Positions 16,605-24,549 of a stretch of DNA of 64,000 bases are shown here, one piece after another. The stretch's first letter is position 1. Every line of letters starts with the position of its first letter. The stretch spans positions 2,046,001-2,110,000 of the forward strand of contig NC_013165.1 of assembly GCF_000023885.1 (NCBI RefSeq), read 5' to 3'. The notes under the pieces are model-generated. The model ran no database searches. It saw nothing but the letters and a program-made list of their open reading frames with translations, and was not told where the DNA came from. Both the position numbers and the translations under genes were made by a program. The stretch comes from Slackia heliotrinireducens DSM 20476. Its GTDB lineage: Bacteria > Actinomycetota > Coriobacteriia > Coriobacteriales > Eggerthellaceae.

Positions 16605-16955
16605 CTACTCGGAAGCCGCGGTATAGAGTTCGGGCCTGTAAGCCACAGCCCAATCCCGCAGCTTGCAAAGTATGGGAACCAAGCTTTCACCGGCTTCGGA
16701 CAGGCAGTATTCCACCTTCACGGGCATAGTGTCATACATGGTGCGCACGACCAGACCATCTTCCTCAGGCTCCCGAAGCGAGGATGCGAGCATGGTAGGG
16801 CTTACGCAGGCCACCAAGCAGGACCTTCTGGACGCTTCGGCCGACGACATGGTGACGATGCAGCCGTTGGGCTGTGCATCGGCACGGGCCGTGGCGAACA
16901 CAACTGCGTCCACTTTTGCGAACAGCTCCTGGGCTTCTTCCGGGGTTTTTGCCAT
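16605..16955 (-). pseudogene. Chimeric ORF: pyridoxamine-oxidase-like N-terminus joined to HxlR regulator C-terminus
   Basis: 116 codons starting at 16955 after AAGGAG. The first about 36 residues (TPEEAQELFAKVDAVVFATA and on to NGCIVTM) read as the N-terminus of a pyridoxamine 5'-phosphate oxidase-like protein. From residue 48 it becomes VSPTMLASSLREPEEDGLV then VKVEYCLSEAGESLVPIL, the winged-helix wing and C-terminal helix of an HxlR-family regulator. The recognition-helix half of the regulator and the rest of the oxidase are missing. The simplest account is an in-frame deletion between two adjacent minus-strand genes. Whether the product does anything is unknown. Confidence 0.65.
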
Positions 16956-16978
16956 CCGTCGAAACTCCTTAGCAATAC

Positions 16979-17056
16979 GAATTCCGTACCAACAATGGCA
17001 CACGGATTACAAGGCTGGCTTAATTAGGCAGTTTAACTGGATATGGTACGGAATTC
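16979..17056. repeat. Inverted repeat pair GAATTCCGTACC / GGTACGGAATTC
   Basis: Twelve-base arms at 16979-16990 and 17045-17056, 54 bases apart, flank the upstream region of the chimeric ORF. The left arm overlaps the promoter side of that ORF. They may be paired operators of the lost HxlR regulator, or the scar of the rearrangement. Confidence 0.5.
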
Positions 17057-17059
17057 CGT

Positions 17060-17157
17060 AGCGCATCGCCGCCGCCAACCATCAGCCGCAACGGTTCTTC
17101 CTCATCCGCGGCGAAAGCGATAGGGGCTGCATCTCCAAACTTGCCGAACTTCTAACC
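17060..17157 (+). pseudogene. Nitroreductase gene remnant
   Basis: About 32 codons reading RIAAANHQPQRFFLIRGES then a degraded SKLAELLTV, without start or stop of their own. This matches residues around 33-66 of the intact nitroreductase at 14704-15228 (RIAPTAANYQPQRFFLIRSD ... LAKLKTV), and the DNA identity is visible over CCGCAACGGTTCTTCCTCAT. The rest of the gene is gone; the LysR gene on the other strand ends inside it. Confidence 0.6.
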
Positions 17158-18087
17158 GTTGCGTTCGACGGCAGAATCGTCTTGCAGGACGCTCGGCGAC
17201 TCACCGCTGATGGATTCCTGGGCATACGCATCTTGCGCTATCTCGAGAAAGCGCGGGACCAATCCCCCGCGCTTGACGTTGCGAACGAACGCCCCGTAAG
17301 TAGCCTGGGGACTGTTCCGCCAGATGAGCGCCTTCTGGTGCGGATCGGGCATGGTCTCGACGGCGGGTATGAGCGCGTACCCGAAACCTGCATCCACCAG
17401 GCAGAACGCTTCGGTCGTCGTCGAGCAGACAATGGTTTGGGACTGGCTGGTTTCAGGAAACGTGCCCTGGGCCAGCGAGCCTTTCCTGCGGATGTTCGCA
17501 GGAAGGCATATAACCTGCGAAAACCCCTCTACCTCCTCGTGTCCGACCTCGTCGTATTCGGCCAGGGGAGAATCCTTGCGCACAACGCAGCTGAGTCCGC
17601 TCGTATGCAGCGGCCGAAACAGGATTCGCTCCGACTCCGCCGCATCGCTCTTGAAACCGAGCACGATGTCGAGCTGCTCCCGCAGAAGACGGTCGATGTT
17701 GGCATCGCGGGGGCCAAGGCTCAGTGTCACATGGAACCCTTCGTAATCCTTGCGAAGCATGTCAAGCACAACGGACAAGCGCATCAGCTCGTTGGGGTCG
17801 GAGTATCCTATGGCCAGTTCCACACCTTCGGCCTTCTTGCGTGCCCGCTCCGCGGCGGCATAGGTCATGCGCAGGATCTCACGGGCATCGGGCAAAAACG
17901 AAACGCCGAGCGGCGTCAGCAGCACCTCTCTGGTCGACCGGGTGAACAGGGCCCCGCCTAGCTCATCCTCCAACGATGCGACCTGCTTCGATACCGTCGG
18001 CTGCGACAAATGAAGCTCATCGGCCGCACGCCGGAAGTTCAGGTTGTCGGCCACCTGCACGAAGCATTCCAATTGGGTTGTGTTCAT
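17152..18087 (-). CDS. LysR-family transcriptional regulator
   Basis: 311-residue LysR regulator. ATG at 18087 is preferred to a GTG two codons upstream because AAGGTG is correctly spaced from it. N-terminal helix-turn-helix: LECFVQVADNLNFRRAADEL then LSQPTVSKQVASLEDELG; the rest is the usual periplasmic-binding-protein-like effector domain (SVVLDMLRKDYEGFHV onward). It is divergent from the RiPP precursor at 18220, with a perfect dyad between them, so it is the likely regulator of that locus. Confidence 0.93.
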   Translation of the reverse strand: MNTTQLECFVQVADNLNFRRAADELHLSQPTVSKQVASLEDELGGALFTRSTREVLLTPLGVSFLPDAREILRMTYAAAERARKKAEGVELAIGYSDPNELMRLSVVLDMLRKDYEGFHVTLSLGPRDANIDRLLREQLDIVLGFKSDAAESERILFRPLHTSGLSCVVRKDSPLAEYDEVGHEEVEGFSQVICLPANIRRKGSLAQGTFPETSQSQTIVCSTTTEAFCLVDAGFGYALIPAVETMPDPHQKALIWRNSPQATYGAFVRNVKRGGLVPRFLEIAQDAYAQESISGESPSVLQDDSAVERNG

Positions 18088-18124
18088 ATTCACACCTTAC
18101 CAACGATTTATTCTATAATCGCAT

Positions 18125-18141
18125 CAATGATAGCATCATTG
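18125..18141. promoter_or_regulatory. Dyad operator between lysR and the RiPP precursor
   Basis: Perfect 7-3-7 palindrome CAATGATAGCATCATTG, 37 bases upstream of the divergent LysR start and 79 bases upstream of the precursor start. It contains the T-N11-A pattern expected of LysR binding sites. Its position suits joint control of both directions. Confidence 0.6.
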
Positions 18142-18219
18142 ACATTCTCTTTCGAGTCCGAACACCGCATACTGGGTTCAGGCGCGGAAAGTACCGCGCA
18201 CGACAGAAAGAAGGAAATC

Positions 18220-18441
18220 ATGTCCCTCGACCGTTTCGCATCCTGGAACAATGCCCGTTCCGCCTCTTCCGCATGCGGCGCTTCTGATGGCCGCAGCGCA
18301 TGCGGTGCCTCCGACGGCCGCAGTGCCTGCGGTGCTTCGGATGCCTTCAGCTCCGCCTGCGGCGCCAACGACCTGCGCCCCTCCGCTTGCGGCGCATCCG
18401 ACGGCCGCAGCTCCGCCTGTGGCGCATCCGACCGCTTCTAA
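18220..18441 (+). CDS. RiPP precursor peptide with six Cys-X3-Asp repeats (ACGX-repeat type)
   Basis: 73-residue peptide, start at 18220 after AAGGAA. A short leader (MSLDRFASWNNARSASS) is followed by six near-identical repeats ACGASDGRS / ACGASDGRS / ACGASDAFSS / ACGANDLRPS / ACGASDGRSS / ACGASDRF. Cys at 19, 28, 37, 47, 57, 67 and Asp at 23, 32, 41, 51, 61, 71, so every Cys is followed by X3-Asp. A radical SAM/SPASM enzyme follows 66 bases downstream. I recall such pairs being named the ACGX system in NCBIfam. The C-X3-D spacing equals that of freyrasin, where PapB links Cys sulfur to the Asp beta carbon; six thioethers are therefore predicted here. No double-glycine cleavage site is seen. 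Confidence 0.88.
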   Translation: MSLDRFASWNNARSASSACGASDGRSACGASDGRSACGASDAFSSACGANDLRPSACGASDGRSSACGASDRF

Positions 18442-18458
18442 ACGAAGCACACCAGACA

Positions 18459-18491
18459 AGGGCGCCCTCTTCAAGAAGGGCGCTCTTTTTC
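18459..18491 (+). terminator. Attenuating hairpin between precursor and radical SAM gene
   Basis: Ten-base-pair stem (18459-18468 with 18477-18486, one G-U pair), eight-base loop, then CTTTTT. Placed right after the precursor, it would make precursor mRNA more abundant than mRNA for the modifying enzyme, the usual stoichiometry in RiPP operons. Confidence 0.7.
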
Positions 18492-18507
18492 GAAAGGAAA
18501 CCACCGT

Positions 18508-19662
18508 ATGGCACGTCCGACCTTCTCGTTTCAGTGGCACCTCCTCGACGACTGCGACCAGCGCTGCAAGCACTGCTACATCTTCTCGGGGGACGAAAAC
18601 GAGGAACTCAACCGAATGAGCTTCGAGCAGATGCAGCAGACGCTCTCCAATATCGAGGATTTCTGCGAGACCTTCGGGCGCGAGCCGTACCTCTACATCT
18701 CCGGCGGCGACCCCATCCTGCATCCCGACTTCTGGAATCTGATGGACCTGCTCAAAAGCAAGGGTATCCGATTCACTATCATGGGCAACCCGTTCCATCT
18801 GACAGACGAGGTGTGCGAACGCCTGCATGACAGCGGCTGCGTGCGCTATCAGATGTCGATCGACGGCAACCGCCAAACCCACGATTGGTTCCGAAAGCCT
18901 GGATCGTACGACGAGACGCTGGCACGCATCCCCATGCTTGCCCGCCACGGCATCCGTTCCATCATCATGACGACGGTTTCCGACGTGAACGCCGCCGAGC
19001 TGCCCGAAATCATCGACGCCGTGGTCGAAGCGAAGGCAAACGCGTTCGCCTTCTCGCGTTACGTTCCGACCTTGGGCGAAAACATGGACGGCCTCTCCCC
19101 TCTCGAATACCGCGCCGTGCTCGACCGCGCCCACAAGAAGTTTACGGCCTACGAGGAATCGGGCTGCGAAACCTATTTCAACCGCAAAGACCACTTGTGG
19201 CGCCTTTACGAATGGGAAGAAGGGCTCTGGTCGATTCCGGGCAATGCCGAAGAAGGCATCATCTACGACGGGTGCAACTGCGGAAGCGGACATCTGACCA
19301 TCCTTCCCACCGGCGACGTATACGCCTGCAGGCGCGTGGCCGACTCCAAGGTGGGAAACGCCTACGAAAATCGCCTTGCCGACATTTGGCTGAACTCCAT
19401 GGAAGACTACCGCCAGATCGATGAGTTCTCCAAGTGCAGCCGATGCGAGCTTTTGGCCTGGTGCCGCGGATGCCCGGCCGTGGCCCGCGGAACCGACGGA
19501 AGCTTCTACGGCGAAGACCCGCAATGCTGGCATGAGGTTCCCGAAACGGGCGATCGCAGGCCCGTGCTGCAGATGCCGGCCGAAACGTCCGGTTGCGCCT
19601 GCGGCGCCGTGGACCGCATGGTCGCCAACATCGAAGCGGCACTCGAAAGGACGGTGGCGTAG
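18508..19662 (+). CDS. Radical SAM/SPASM peptide maturase
   Basis: 384-residue radical SAM enzyme predicted to modify the adjacent Cys-X3-Asp peptide. The SAM-cluster motif is Cys16-DQR-Cys20-KH-Cys23; YLYISGGDPILHPDF is the GGE-equivalent (here GGD) motif. The C-terminal SPASM region carries auxiliary-cluster cysteines in YDGCNCGSGHLTILPTGDVY, then ACRRV, CSRCELLAWCRGCPA and a later CW. A last CACG near residue 368 is extra. Start follows GAAAGGAAA. By analogy with PapB it would form sulfur-to-carbon thioether bonds; that chemistry is inference. Confidence 0.9.
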   Translation: MARPTFSFQWHLLDDCDQRCKHCYIFSGDENEELNRMSFEQMQQTLSNIEDFCETFGREPYLYISGGDPILHPDFWNLMDLLKSKGIRFTIMGNPFHLTDEVCERLHDSGCVRYQMSIDGNRQTHDWFRKPGSYDETLARIPMLARHGIRSIIMTTVSDVNAAELPEIIDAVVEAKANAFAFSRYVPTLGENMDGLSPLEYRAVLDRAHKKFTAYEESGCETYFNRKDHLWRLYEWEEGLWSIPGNAEEGIIYDGCNCGSGHLTILPTGDVYACRRVADSKVGNAYENRLADIWLNSMEDYRQIDEFSKCSRCELLAWCRGCPAVARGTDGSFYGEDPQCWHEVPETGDRRPVLQMPAETSGCACGAVDRMVANIEAALERTVA

Positions 19663-20646
19663 ATGCCTTCCGAAACCATGCGCGCACTCGTGATCGAAGA
19701 CGTCACGCCGGCGGCGGCCGCGCGCCTTTCCACCGTGCCCGTTCCCGAGGTCAAGCCTGGCTGGGCGCTCGTCCGCGTCCGCGGCTTCGGCATGAACCAT
19801 TCCGAACAGGTCGTGCGGCTGGAAGAAATCAAGCACGACTACATAAAACATCCGGTCATCCCAGGCATCGAGCTTGTCGGCGAAGTCGAGGTCCCTTCCG
19901 ATTCGGGGCTTGCCAAAGGGCAGAAGGTCTGCGCGCTCATGGGAGGCATGGGTCGCAGTTGGGACGGCTCGTACGCCGAATACTGCCTCGTGCGCACCAA
20001 CCGCTTGTTCGCAATTCCCGACTCGGCCCGCGAACTTCCCTGGTCGAAGCTGGCAGCCGTTCCCGAAACGTTCTTTACGGCCTGGGGGTCGCTTTTCGAA
20101 GGGCTGCAGATCTGCCCCGACGACCGCCTGCTCATCCGCGGCGCGTCCTGCGGCTTGGGCTATGCTGCAATTCAGCTGGCGCACGCGCTCGGGTGCACGG
20201 TCGTCGCGACCACGCACAGGGAGAAGTACCGCGCAACCCTCGAACGCTTCGGCGCGGACACGGTTATCGTCGATAGCGAAGGATCCCTTGCTGAACAGGG
20301 CATACAGTCCGACAAGGTGCTCGAGCTGATCGGGGCTGCCACGCTGCGCGATTCGCTGGGCCTGCTCGCTCCAAAAGGCATCTGCTGCCACACGGGCATC
20401 TTGGGCGGAGCGGAGCAGCTCGAAGGGTTCGACCCCATAAAAGACATCCCCAACGGAAGGTATCTGACCGGCTTCTTCTCAAACTACCCGACGCAGGAAA
20501 CTATAACCGCCATCTTCGAGTTCGTGGTGGAACACGGCATCGAGCCGTACGTCGCCGAGGTCTTCAGCTTCGACCGTCTGACTGACGCAATCGCCCTTCA
20601 GGACGAAGGCGGTTTCCAGGGCAAGCTTGTGGTCGTGGACGAATAG
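19663..20646 (+). CDS. Medium-chain (quinone-oxidoreductase-like) dehydrogenase in RiPP locus
   Basis: 327-residue MDR-superfamily NADPH-dependent oxidoreductase; start abuts the maturase stop. Segments GFGMNHSEQVVRLEEI, HPVIPGIELVGEVE, and the Rossmann loop RGASCGLGYAAIQLAHALG (normally GASGGVG) fit the family; structural zinc cysteines are absent. ATG at 19678 is an alternative start. Immediate adjacency to the maturase suggests co-transcription, but a role in peptide maturation is not established; it may use a small molecule. Confidence 0.85.
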   Translation: MPSETMRALVIEDVTPAAAARLSTVPVPEVKPGWALVRVRGFGMNHSEQVVRLEEIKHDYIKHPVIPGIELVGEVEVPSDSGLAKGQKVCALMGGMGRSWDGSYAEYCLVRTNRLFAIPDSARELPWSKLAAVPETFFTAWGSLFEGLQICPDDRLLIRGASCGLGYAAIQLAHALGCTVVATTHREKYRATLERFGADTVIVDSEGSLAEQGIQSDKVLELIGAATLRDSLGLLAPKGICCHTGILGGAEQLEGFDPIKDIPNGRYLTGFFSNYPTQETITAIFEFVVEHGIEPYVAEVFSFDRLTDAIALQDEGGFQGKLVVVDE

Positions 20647-20658
20647 CGAGGTGCGCCC

Positions 20659-21546
20659 ATGGGTGTCGAGTCGAAAACGCTGTTCAAGGTGGACGTGGAC
20701 CGCTGCATCCGCTGCGGGCGGTGCGTGAACGTCTGCTCGGGCATGGTGCTCGAGCGAGGTCGGGACCAAACGCCGCACATGCTGCCCTTCGAACGCTTCG
20801 GCTGGAAAGGCTGTTGGCGGTGCGAGCATTGCCTTGCCGTGTGCCCCGTGGGGGCCATCTCGATATTCGGGAAGGACCCGTCCGACTCGTCGTCGCCCGC
20901 CCCGCCTGAGGCCGCCGATCATCTGGAACGGCTGGTGGCCAACCGCAGAACCTGCAGGCGCTACCTGGACAAAGACGTGGACCCGACCATCGTCGACAGC
21001 ATTCTGGACGCCATGCAGAACGTGCCCGCCGGCGGAAACGCCCAAAACACCGAATACACCGTGATCGATTCGAAAGAACGGATGGACCGCATTCGAGAAA
21101 GCGCCTATGCCGCCATGGAGCAGGCGGCGGCAGAAGGCCGCTATACTTCGAGCTTCGACGCGTTCTATTACCGCAAGATGAAACAGTCGGAGGCAACGGT
21201 GCGCAAAGGCGACCTGCTTTTCTGCGGAGCTCCGCACCTGTTCGTAGCGCACGCGAAGGCCACGGGCCGCTGGGCCGACGATTACGCCGTCAACTGCAAT
21301 CTGGCCACAGCCTATTTCGAGCTTTTGGCCAACGCCCACGGCTTGGGCACCGCCATCATGAGCTATCCGTCCGACGTGCTCAACGAGCTTGCGCCCGAAG
21401 CTCGCGCCATGCTTGGCATTCCCGCCGACCACTACATGAAGCCTGTCGTCGGGTTCGGTTACCCCGAGATCCCCTATGCCCGCGGCGTGCGGAAAAACCG
21501 CCGCAAAGTGCATCGGTGGTCGAAGTACGCCGAATCGGGCATCTAA
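20659..21546 (+). CDS. Ferredoxin-nitroreductase fusion protein
   Basis: 295-residue fusion. Residues 1-75 are a two-cluster 4Fe-4S ferredoxin domain with Cys16-IR-Cys19-GR-Cys22-VNV-Cys26 and CWRCEHCLAVCPVG; residues about 90-295 are an FMN nitroreductase domain (LVANRRTCRRYLDKDVDPTI, GGNAQNTEYTVI, and ELLANAHGLGTAIM). Such fusions move electrons from low-potential carriers to flavin in anaerobes. It lies 12 bases after the dehydrogenase, so the order is peptide, maturase, dehydrogenase, ferredoxin-flavoprotein; it could feed electrons to the maturase clusters, though that is inference. Confidence 0.9.
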   Translation: MGVESKTLFKVDVDRCIRCGRCVNVCSGMVLERGRDQTPHMLPFERFGWKGCWRCEHCLAVCPVGAISIFGKDPSDSSSPAPPEAADHLERLVANRRTCRRYLDKDVDPTIVDSILDAMQNVPAGGNAQNTEYTVIDSKERMDRIRESAYAAMEQAAAEGRYTSSFDAFYYRKMKQSEATVRKGDLLFCGAPHLFVAHAKATGRWADDYAVNCNLATAYFELLANAHGLGTAIMSYPSDVLNELAPEARAMLGIPADHYMKPVVGFGYPEIPYARGVRKNRRKVHRWSKYAESGI

Positions 21547-21600
21547 GCCCCGTGCGGCTCGACAGCATACGCCAAGTTATCTTCGGACGCCTGACCCCGC

Positions 21601-22602
21601 CTAGCGAATCTTCAGGATGGTTTTGCCTTTGGACCCGCCTGCGGCCACCTTGCCCATTGCAGCGTTCACCTGGTCCAACTCGAAGACGCCGTCCACAGAG
21701 GCCACAATCCTCCGCTCGCCGAGGATGCCCGGCAAGCTTTCGAGCCCCGCGCCGTCCTCGTGCACGAACACGAAGCGGTAGCTCTGGCCGCGCTTGGCGG
21801 CCATCTTGTCGTACTTGCCGCCGACCATGCGGAATCCCAGACGTTTCCACGCGGCAAGCCCCGCGCGCTTCGCGAATTCGCCGTTGGGCAGCCCCCGCAA
21901 CGAAACGAGCATGCCGCCCGGTTTGAGAACGGAAAACTCCTTTTCCAGCTCGCGGTCCCCCAGGGTGTCGAGCACATAATCGACGTCATGCAGCACGTCC
22001 GCATAATCCTGCTTGCGGTAGTCGATAAACGTGGAGGCGCCCAGGCTCAGCATGCGCTGCTCCGAAGCCCCGTTGCCGTTGGTGGCCACCTTCAGCCCGA
22101 GTCCTGCGGCAATGGGAACCGCCATGGCGCCGAGGCTTCCCGTTCCGCCCGAAATGAAGATGGATTCGCCGGCTTTCGCACCCATGAGCTCCAGCGACTG
22201 TAAGGCCGTCAACGCCGTAAGCGGCACGCAGGCCGCCTCCTCGTCGGAGAGGCAATCGGGCACTTTCGCCAGCGCCGTCGTGCTGACGGCCGCATATTCG
22301 GCGAACGCACCGATTTTCGAAAGCGGCATGCGGCCGTACACGCGGTCGCCCACAGCAAAGCGGCTCACGCCGGCGCCCAGCTTCTCCACCGTGCCCACAA
22401 GCTCGTTGCCCATGACCAGCGGGAAACGGTACGGCACGATGAGCTTGACCTCGCCCCGCACGATCATGTTGTCGAGCGGGTTCACGCCCGCTGCGCTCAC
22501 CTTAACCAGGACCTCACCTGCAGCGGGTTCCGGCATCGGCATGTCCCGCACCGCAAGTTCGCTTCCGTTCTTGTTGTAGCCGTCAAGCACTGCCGCCTTC
22601 AT
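21601..22602 (-). CDS. Zinc-independent MDR dehydrogenase / quinone oxidoreductase
   Basis: 333-residue NADP-dependent oxidoreductase of the quinone-oxidoreductase group. It shows VLVKVSAAGVNPLDNMIVRG, PLVMGNELVGTVEKLG, and the cofactor loop FISGGTGSLGAMAVPIAAG. No catalytic-zinc cysteine-histidine set. Its ATG directly follows the stop of the Rrf2 regulator gene (22603), so the two form a tight operon in which the regulator is upstream. It converges on the RiPP locus and may be functionally separate from it. Confidence 0.9.
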   Translation of the reverse strand: MKAAVLDGYNKNGSELAVRDMPMPEPAAGEVLVKVSAAGVNPLDNMIVRGEVKLIVPYRFPLVMGNELVGTVEKLGAGVSRFAVGDRVYGRMPLSKIGAFAEYAAVSTTALAKVPDCLSDEEAACVPLTALTALQSLELMGAKAGESIFISGGTGSLGAMAVPIAAGLGLKVATNGNGASEQRMLSLGASTFIDYRKQDYADVLHDVDYVLDTLGDRELEKEFSVLKPGGMLVSLRGLPNGEFAKRAGLAAWKRLGFRMVGGKYDKMAAKRGQSYRFVFVHEDGAGLESLPGILGERRIVASVDGVFELDQVNAAMGKVAAGGSKGKTILKIR

Positions 22603-23061
22603 TTAGGCCTCCTCTTCCTGAAGATACTCATCGCCCGTCTTTTTCGCATCCTCACGCAGAAGCGCGATGCAGTCCGCCAGCGTCCGACCCTCCAGCGCAC
22701 GCATAGCCGCCTCGTCCACGTCGGCGAACAGATCGCCGATGACCGGACGTATGTGTCGGCCGACTATGCACTTGTCGCTGGGATTTCGGTGCGCGTCGAA
22801 AACGCGGACCGTCTCCTGGCCGCAGGCGGCGCGATACACGTCGAGCAACGTGAGCTCATCGGCAGGAACAGCCAGGACGAATCCTGTCCGTCCAGGGCGG
22901 CTTGCGATGATGCCGGCGCCCCGTAGCGCCGTCGCAAGCCTGCGCACCCAGCTCGGATTCGTGCCGATGCTCTCGGCAATCTGCGCCGAAGACATCGGGG
23001 TCTGCGCCTCCGAAACAAGTATGAGCAGGTGCACCGCCGACGAGAACCTTACGTCGTTCAA
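22603..23061 (-). CDS. Rrf2-family transcriptional regulator
   Basis: 152-residue Rrf2-type winged-helix regulator. The start is TTG at 23061, supported by AAGGGGAT. FSSAVHLLILVSEAQTPMSS and QIAESIGTNPSWVRRLATAL form the helix-turn-helix, and the wing GIIASRPGRTGFVLAVPADELTL is typical. The three cysteines (in RAACGQET, SDKCIVG, LADCIALL) do not follow the IscR/NsrR cluster spacing exactly, so Fe-S binding is uncertain. Likely controls the adjoining dehydrogenase. Confidence 0.87.
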   Translation of the reverse strand: MNDVRFSSAVHLLILVSEAQTPMSSAQIAESIGTNPSWVRRLATALRGAGIIASRPGRTGFVLAVPADELTLLDVYRAACGQETVRVFDAHRNPSDKCIVGRHIRPVIGDLFADVDEAAMRALEGRTLADCIALLREDAKKTGDEYLQEEEA

Positions 23062-23218
23062 GCGTATCCCCTTCTTTAACCTGTTACTATTGCAGATACA
23101 TCTTAAGGAAAAGGAGGTGTTTCGTCAAGCGCCGCTCGGCGATTGCGGCTTGAAGGTGCGTTGCCGAACCCATGCAGGCAAGGCGTCTTACCCGCATTCG
23201 AACCCCATGAAAAAGAAA

Positions 23219-23238
23219 GCCGGGGAAACATCCCCGGC
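23219..23238 (-). terminator. Terminator of the XRE-regulator gene
   Basis: Eight-base-pair GC-rich stem (23219-23226 with 23231-23238) with AACA loop; on the minus strand it is followed by TTTCTTTTT. Lies 54 bases past the stop of the regulator at 23292. The remaining gap to the Rrf2 start shows nothing recognisable. Confidence 0.8.
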
Positions 23239-23291
23239 ATCGAGAAGCCGCTCTGTTGCGGAAAGCCAATCGCAGCATGCCGTGCGACGGC

Positions 23292-23741
23292 TTAGTCCTT
23301 CTTCCACCGTTTGAGGTTGGGCAGCATTGCCCCCATGAGCGAAACGGCCTGGTCGTGGCTCATGCCGGTGTGCTCGGCCATATACGGAGCGCAGCTTTCG
23401 ATCATGTTGTCCAAATCGGTCTCGTAAGTGTAGGAACCGTCCTGATAGCACCACTTGCAGTAGTCGCCAGAGGGGCTTCCGTCGGCCTCGGTACCTTGGA
23501 TGGCGGGGTCCGCTATGGGCATGCCGCAGCTCTGGCAGAAGTGCTCGGGCATTTCCAGAAGCACTCCCACAGGAACCCCGAGCGTGACGGCGAGCAGCTT
23601 GATCATGTCCACGTTCGGCGTCGTTTCGCCCGTCTCCCATCGGCTCACCGCCTGGCGGGTGACGTATAGTTTGTTCGCAAGTTCCTGCTGCGTAAGGCCG
23701 CGATCCGAGCGCAATTGGGGAAGGATATCTTTTATCGCCAT
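23292..23741 (-). CDS. XRE-family regulator with C-terminal zinc ribbon
   Basis: 149-residue protein; ATG at 23741 is preferred, with AAAGG upstream. Residues about 1-70 are a Cro/CI-type HTH (LRSDRGLTQQELANKLYVTR, QAVSRWETGETTPNVDMI). Residues about 75-115 hold a zinc-ribbon: CQSCGMPI ... DYCKWCYQDG. The tail contains a helical segment ending in MLPNLKRWKKD. This HTH-plus-zinc-ribbon arrangement is common in gut anaerobes; the signal sensed is unknown. Confidence 0.88.
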   Translation of the reverse strand: MAIKDILPQLRSDRGLTQQELANKLYVTRQAVSRWETGETTPNVDMIKLLAVTLGVPVGVLLEMPEHFCQSCGMPIADPAIQGTEADGSPSGDYCKWCYQDGSYTYETDLDNMIESCAPYMAEHTGMSHDQAVSLMGAMLPNLKRWKKD

Positions 23742-23851
23742 GGTGGCCGCCTTTCTGTCGCGTTGCAACGAATCGAGGTAAGTGTACCTGCTGGGCTAGG
23801 CGCGGTCGAGCAACATCCTGTTGCCTTGCCGTCCGGCCGCCCCCACCGTGC

Positions 23852-24490
23852 CTAGCGAGCAGCGCCTTCGATGCACAGGTGCACGAAGTCGGCGTAGGCA
23901 GCTTCGAACGTGCCTTGCGTCTCGGGGATGCCGGCCGCGCGCATGGCCTGCTTGGTCGTTTCCGAGAAATGGAAGTGGTCCCAAAGCCCTGGCGCTTGGT
24001 AAAGCAGGCGCAGATACAGGTCGAGTGCTGCAGGCTCTTCGATACCGCACTGGCGCGACAGGACGGCAGCCACAGGCTTCACCATGTCCGTGAACCCGCG
24101 CTTGAAAGCGGTCAGCCGCTCCAATGTGACGTTGCTTTCGATAATGGACACGAGAATACCCTGATAGCGCAGGAACGCTGCATGCCGCCCCGTGGTTTCG
24201 GCCCATATGCGGGCGAATTCGGCCGAGCTGAGCGGCGCATCCTCAAGGTTGGCGGAAAGATCTTCGAGCCAGGCGCGGTTCTTCTGCGCGTGCAGCTCCA
24301 GGAAGATCTCCTCCTGCGTGGCTGCGTATTTATAGAGGTTCGAACGCGACCATCCCAGATGCTCGGCAATCGTGCCCATCGTTATCTGATGATAGGGCCT
24401 ACCCGCAAACAGCTCGTCGGCCGCCTGCATGATCGCCGCCATGCGCTCTTGCTTGTGTTCAGGAGAGCGCGCCCGTATGTAATCGCCCAT
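23852..24490 (-). CDS. TetR-family transcriptional regulator
   Basis: 212-residue TetR regulator. HTH at the N-terminus: AAIMQAADELFAGRPYHQIT then MGTIAEHLGWSRSNLYKYAA. The C-terminal ligand domain is all-helical and unassigned. It is divergent from the flavodoxin operon at 24615; two related GACAWSTTGTC dyads occupy the gap, so it most likely represses that operon and itself. Confidence 0.9.
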   Translation of the reverse strand: MGDYIRARSPEHKQERMAAIMQAADELFAGRPYHQITMGTIAEHLGWSRSNLYKYAATQEEIFLELHAQKNRAWLEDLSANLEDAPLSSAEFARIWAETTGRHAAFLRYQGILVSIIESNVTLERLTAFKRGFTDMVKPVAAVLSRQCGIEEPAALDLYLRLLYQAPGLWDHFHFSETTKQAMRAAGIPETQGTFEAAYADFVHLCIEGAAR

Positions 24491-24549
24491 GGGATCTCCG
24501 TTCGGTTTCGTGTTCGCGACGTGAATTCTAACAAAGGACTTGCTTTCGT

